Below, piece after piece: positions 61,536 to 64,000 of a stretch of DNA of 64,000 nt (position 1 is the first letter of the stretch; the number at the start of each line of letters is the position of its first letter). The DNA is from an uncultured Pseudomonadota bacterium (GTDB lineage Bacteria; Pseudomonadota; Gammaproteobacteria; Steroidobacterales; Steroidobacteraceae). Location of the stretch: contig CAIPVV010000004.1 of the NCBI GenBank assembly GCA_903868595.1, forward strand, positions 88,102-152,101. Reading direction: 5' to 3'. The notes under the pieces were generated by a model that made no database searches, had not been told where the DNA came from, and was given only the letters and a program-made list of their open reading frames with translations. The position numbers and the translations under genes are program-made.

Positions 61536-61904
61536 CTACTTCGACGGGTGCTTCGCCTTGTAGACGCGGATCTGCTCGTTCAGGCGCGCGGCAATGCTCT
61601 GCAGTTCGTCCACCGCGGCATCGTTCTTCTGCGCGTACATGGCGGCGATCTGCTTCTTCTGGTCTTCGTTGAGCGTCGCACCCTGCTTGGCAAAGGTGTC
61701 GTCTGCTTCCAGCTTGATACAGGCCAGGTAGGCGTCCATCTCCTTGTTGTAGGCCTGGACCGCGTTCTTGGCGGTCACCATCTCCTCCAGGGCGGCGGTG
61801 TTGCCGTCCGGGATCTTTGTCGGTGCCTTCGGGTAGCTGCAGTCCGCATAGGCGGGAGCGGCCAGGACGGCGGCGATCAGTGTCAGGCCCATCAGTCTCT
61901 TCAT
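61536..61904 (-). CDS. Small secreted protein of unknown function
   Basis: A 122-residue protein with a signal peptide (M-K-R-L-M-G-L-T-L-I-A-A-V-L-A-A, cut after A-Y-A near residue 20). The mature chain contains two cysteines (D-C-S-Y and L-A-C-I-K), which may form a disulphide, and long helices rich in lysine and glutamine. It lies 37 bases upstream of moeA in the same direction. A role with the cofactor genes is not evident. Confidence 0.7.
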   Translation of the reverse strand: MKRLMGLTLIAAVLAAPAYADCSYPKAPTKIPDGNTAALEEMVTAKNAVQAYNKEMDAYLACIKLEADDTFAKQGATLNEDQKKQIAAMYAQKNDAAVDELQSIAARLNEQIRVYKAKHPSK

Positions 61905-62062
61905 GATTCCCCCAGAGAATGGTCGTGCGCGGCAGGTGTCCCGGCTGGCTCCAGGCCGCGGGGCTCCTATAGTAAGAGGCGCTCGGGGTTTAACACTAGC
62001 CCCACCGGCACCCGGCCGGCATTTCCCCGCCGCGGTCGGCATGAGACCATAGCGCCCTCCAC

Positions 62063-62139
62063 GCGCCCGTAGCTCAGTTGGATAGAGTAGCTGGCTTCGA
62101 ACCAGTTGGTCGGGGGTTCGAATCCCTCCGGGCGCACCA
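62063..62139 (+). tRNA. tRNA-Arg (anticodon TCG, reads CGA)
   Basis: A full cloverleaf is visible. The seven-base acceptor stem is GCGCCCG with CGGGCGC, the anticodon loop is CTTCGAA on a GCTGG/CCAGT stem, and the T-loop TTCGAAT sits on a GGGGG/CCCTC stem. CCA is encoded at the 3' end. It lies on the boundary to a more AT-rich segment. Confidence 0.95.
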
Positions 62140-62171
62140 TACTCAAGCGGTTTGCGGTTGCTGTTATCCGC

Positions 62172-62191
62172 TCGGCACCCTGATGTGCCGA
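62172..62191 (+). terminator. Hairpin downstream of tRNA-Arg
   Basis: TCGGCAC and GTGCCGA form a perfect seven-base-pair stem with a six-base loop, 33 bases after the tRNA. No T-tract follows, so activity as terminator is uncertain. Confidence 0.35.
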
Positions 62192-62325
62192 CCATCCTAA
62201 GCCCTGCAGACGGACTCACCCTTTCTTATGTCCGATGCCTGAGGCCCGTCTTCTTCCTTTGGCAGTTCCCTCTTCTTTGGAGAGGCGGCTGTGGGGCTGT
62301 ACAGCGGGCTTGACCAAGCACGTTG

Positions 62326-62352
62326 TATGTTGTTGTTAAAAATGACAACATA
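62326..62352. promoter_or_regulatory. Inverted repeat at the HTH-MNT gene: probable autoregulatory operator
   Basis: TATGTTGT and ACAACATA are exact eight-base arms 11 bases apart, ending four bases before the ATG and covering the ribosome site region. A TTGACC -35-like hexamer lies at 62310-62315. The HTH domain of the encoded antitoxin is the obvious binder. Confidence 0.6.
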
Positions 62353-62356
62353 AGAC

Positions 62357-62953
62357 ATGGGTCGCAAAACAAATGTAAGCGATGTCAGGGAACCGCAGGA
62401 TGCTGTCGCCCGGATCAAGGCCGATCTCGCCGACCACATTATGGCGATCGTCGATCGTTTGGGCCTGACCGTTCGCGAGGCGCAGGCGCTGACCGGCCAG
62501 GCTGCTGCGGATTTTTCGAGATTGCGAAGTGGGCATCTCCAAAGGTTCACCTTGGAGCGACTCCTGAAAATCGCTTCGCGATTGGGCGAGCCGGTTGCCT
62601 TGTCATTGGTGCTCTCACACTCCAGCCGATCGCCAGTAACACCACCTTTCTTCGTCGGGCACATGAGAGCGTTGCGGGCCATATGCCGGCGGTATTCCGT
62701 AACTCGCCTCGCCGCGTTCGGATCCGTACTACGGGAGGACTTCGATCCCGAACGAAGCGATATCGATCTGGTTGTCGATTTCGATCCCTCGACACTATTT
62801 GGCCCGGCCGATCAATTTTTTGGTTTCAAGTCGGCGCTCGAGGGGCTGTTCGGGCGTAGCGTGGATCTGGTGGAGTCCGGTGCGATTTCCGCTTTGCGCC
62901 TCAAACGGATCATAGAACGTACGAGGGCACCGCTGTTTGAAAAAGCAGCCTGA
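62357..62953 (+). CDS. HTH-MNT nucleotidyltransferase antitoxin (XRE domain fused to MntA-like domain)
   Basis: A 198-residue protein. Residues about 35-80 form an XRE-type helix-turn-helix (L-T-V-R-E-A-Q-A-L-T-G-Q-A-A-A-D-F-S-R-L-R-S-G). Residues about 100-198 are a minimal nucleotidyltransferase with G-S-V-L-R-E-D and the D-I-D metal pair at 135-137. In MNT/HEPN systems MntA AMP-ylates HepT and neutralises it. The added DNA-binding domain gives the antitoxin a direct way to repress the operon. It overlaps the HEPN gene by 17 bases. Confidence 0.85.
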   Translation: MGRKTNVSDVREPQDAVARIKADLADHIMAIVDRLGLTVREAQALTGQAAADFSRLRSGHLQRFTLERLLKIASRLGEPVALSLVLSHSSRSPVTPPFFVGHMRALRAICRRYSVTRLAAFGSVLREDFDPERSDIDLVVDFDPSTLFGPADQFFGFKSALEGLFGRSVDLVESGAISALRLKRIIERTRAPLFEKAA

Positions 62954-63296
62954 CATCTACCTCGAGGTCGCTCTGCAAGCATTGGAGAGGGTGCCCCGGT
63001 TTCTCGCGGGACACGACCTCCGGGATTATCTCGCCGATGAGTTGCGTCAGGCGGCGGTGGAGCGGCAGTTGGAAGTCGCCGGTGATGCCCTGGGGCAGGT
63101 TCGAAGGAACGCCCCGGATCTCTTTGCGCGAATTCCGGAAGGCGGGCTAATCGTCGCATTTCGGAATGTTCTGGCGCATGGTTACGCGACCCTTGATCAA
63201 CGGCGCGTATATGACGCTGCGACCACAAAGGTGGGACCGTTGGCCCTCGTCATTAAGGCACTACTGGCTGAGCTGCCGGATTCATCTGCCGACTGA
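62937..63296 (+). CDS. HEPN-domain toxin (HepT-like)
   Basis: A 119-residue helical protein with the HEPN catalytic motif R-N-V-L-A-H-G-Y at residues 76-83, matching the RX4HXY pattern in which the tyrosine is the AMP-ylated residue of HepT. TTG start in an overlap with the antitoxin gene. HEPN proteins cleave RNA and cause growth arrest. The immediate upstream MNT antitoxin makes the pair clear. Function is assigned by family and context. Confidence 0.85.
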   Translation: MKKQPDIYLEVALQALERVPRFLAGHDLRDYLADELRQAAVERQLEVAGDALGQVRRNAPDLFARIPEGGLIVAFRNVLAHGYATLDQRRVYDAATTKVGPLALVIKALLAELPDSSAD

Positions 63297-64000
63297 AATT
63301 CCATTTATTTCAATCGTATAGAGTTTCGAGCTTTTATCCTGGATGGCGCGCCATTCCCCAAAACCACATCGCATCTTCTCGAGGTTTTGGGGTTGCCCGG
63401 TGTCGTTAACGTGTGGTCAATCTCCTGTCGGCCAAGTACCACGCCCTTGCGTCAGATACCTTGAATTTTGTATTAAATACCTGAGCTGCGTCACAGCGGC
63501 CCATTGTGCGAGCTGGCGAGTGACTTTCTGGCTCCGCTAGCGGGGGATAGACCCGGGCATGCCTGCACGCTTCGTTGTGCGCACCCGTGGTCTGGGTGTC
63601 CGGCCGACAGTGCCCATCTGAAGAAATGGCGCGTGCAAAGCGTGACAGGCACCGGCCCGTGTTCCCGGGCCGCCTTCAGCACCAGGCCGCGTCGGTCAGG
63701 CGCCGAGGCTCCAAGCTTTTACCGCCCCAGTGTTGCCGGCTGGAGCAGCTGATATCCACGCTGCGGGTGCAGATTTCCCGGCTTTTCTGCCGGGGACGCT
63801 CGCGGTGTACGCGATGGGTATACGGGGTGGGACCAAACCAAAAATCCGGCCCCACCCAGGTTAGATTTCGATTGCCCAGAAGCCTAAAACCGAGCAAAAC
63901 CTGCCTCGGGCCTAGAGGGGCTCCCGCCGGCGAATGACCGCACCGGCACTCGGCCGGACGAAGCTCGTCACGATTGTCTTCACGGCACACCATCCATCAG
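63297..64000. other. Gene-free segment at the right end with several inverted repeats
   Basis: No convincing gene is seen in these 704 bases. Open frames at the far end are short and arginine/proline-rich, and no ribosome site or protein motif supports them. Three inverted repeats stand out: CCCCAAAACC with GGTTTTGGGG (63356-63392), CGGCCCG with CGGGCCG (63653-63672) and CCCGGC with GCCGGG (63777-63794). They could be terminator or REP-like elements. Confidence 0.45.

Noticed and set aside
61905..62219. Extension of the small secreted protein gene upstream across the tRNA
   Set aside because: The extended frame translates the antisense of tRNA-Arg, a common false protein segment (I-R-T-P-D-Q-L-V-R-S-Q-L-L), and would remove the signal peptide from the N-terminus.
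63676..63993. Minus-strand open frame of 105 codons near the right end
   Set aside because: Arginine/proline/tryptophan-rich, no ribosome site, overlaps inverted repeats, and no recognisable motif. It could be real, but nothing supports it.
62129..64000. Search for a second copy of the tRNA-Arg 3' end as attachment site
   Set aside because: No repeat of the 3' end was found to the right within the window, so no att sites are called.

Overview
This 64 kb window is high-GC bacterial chromosome, densely packed, with many ATGA/GTGA stop-start overlaps. Gene content (typA with a rhomboid protease, Dcp, MtfA, HtpX, proBA, an acyl-CoA desaturase with Cfa and DUF1365, a DUF3313 protein, a complete moa/moe set) fits a gammaproteobacterium. 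The esterase/GMC/SDR/NTF2-rich catabolic blocks would suit a Nevskiales or Steroidobacterales-like lineage, but that placement is inference. No rRNA, CRISPR array, prophage or recognisable insertion sequence is seen. One tRNA (Arg, anticodon TCG) is present.

Layout. 1-8.5 kb: the end of a serine hydrolase gene, a YidB-like protein, then a six-gene operon for a Tat-exported PaoABC-like molybdenum hydroxylase with a 53-residue membrane protein, a cytochrome b and an unknown helical protein. 8.8-13.8 kb: MtfA peptidase, an esterase, peptidyl-dipeptidase Dcp and an MFS transporter. 13.9-25.7 kb: thirteen co-directional, often overlapping genes (FAD oxidoreductase, beta-hydroxyacid dehydrogenase, carboxymuconolactone decarboxylase-like, two MBL hydrolases, two NTF2-fold proteins, serine hydrolase, GMC oxidoreductase, two SDRs, MFS permease) that look like one catabolic operon of unknown substrate. 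25.7-31.7 kb: an HyuA/HyuB pair with a zinc-ribbon protein, divergent from a TetR regulator (perfect palindrome between them) that is followed by a metal-dependent decarboxylase. 31.7-34.1 kb: an esterase-like protein whose catalytic serine is alanine, coupled to a lone receiver domain, then an aldo/keto reductase. 34.1-46.6 kb: an RRM protein, peptide deformylase, a decayed sthA, two ABC exporters, a decayed GGDEF gene, rhomboid, typA, a membrane-anchored winged-helix regulator, an EAL remnant, MarR and DUF3313 genes. 46.7-54.8 kb: ferredoxin-NADP reductase, TesB, an FAD-linked hydroxyacid dehydrogenase, Cfa, DUF1365, a desaturase with a structured leader, HtpX and an acidic small protein. 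54.9-61.9 kb: proBA, then moeA-moaA-moaC-(mobA-moaD fusion)-moaE on the other strand, and a small secreted protein. 62.0-64.0 kb: tRNA-Arg followed by a visibly more AT-rich segment with an HTH-MNT/HEPN toxin-antitoxin pair and a gene-free end with several inverted repeats.

How it fits together. The molybdoenzyme near the left end and the cofactor cluster near the right end are plausibly functionally linked. The two catabolic blocks with their own permeases and TetR regulator look like accessory degradative capacity. The lipid genes around 48.7-53.2 kb point to membrane fatty-acid remodelling. Three decayed genes (sthA, GGDEF, EAL) show ongoing gene loss between 35 and 43 kb. The candidates most worth following for undescribed biology are the membrane-tethered PaoABC-like operon with its two unknown small proteins, the MobA-MoaD fusion, the HTH-MNT/HEPN pair with its own operator, and the desaturase mRNA leader.
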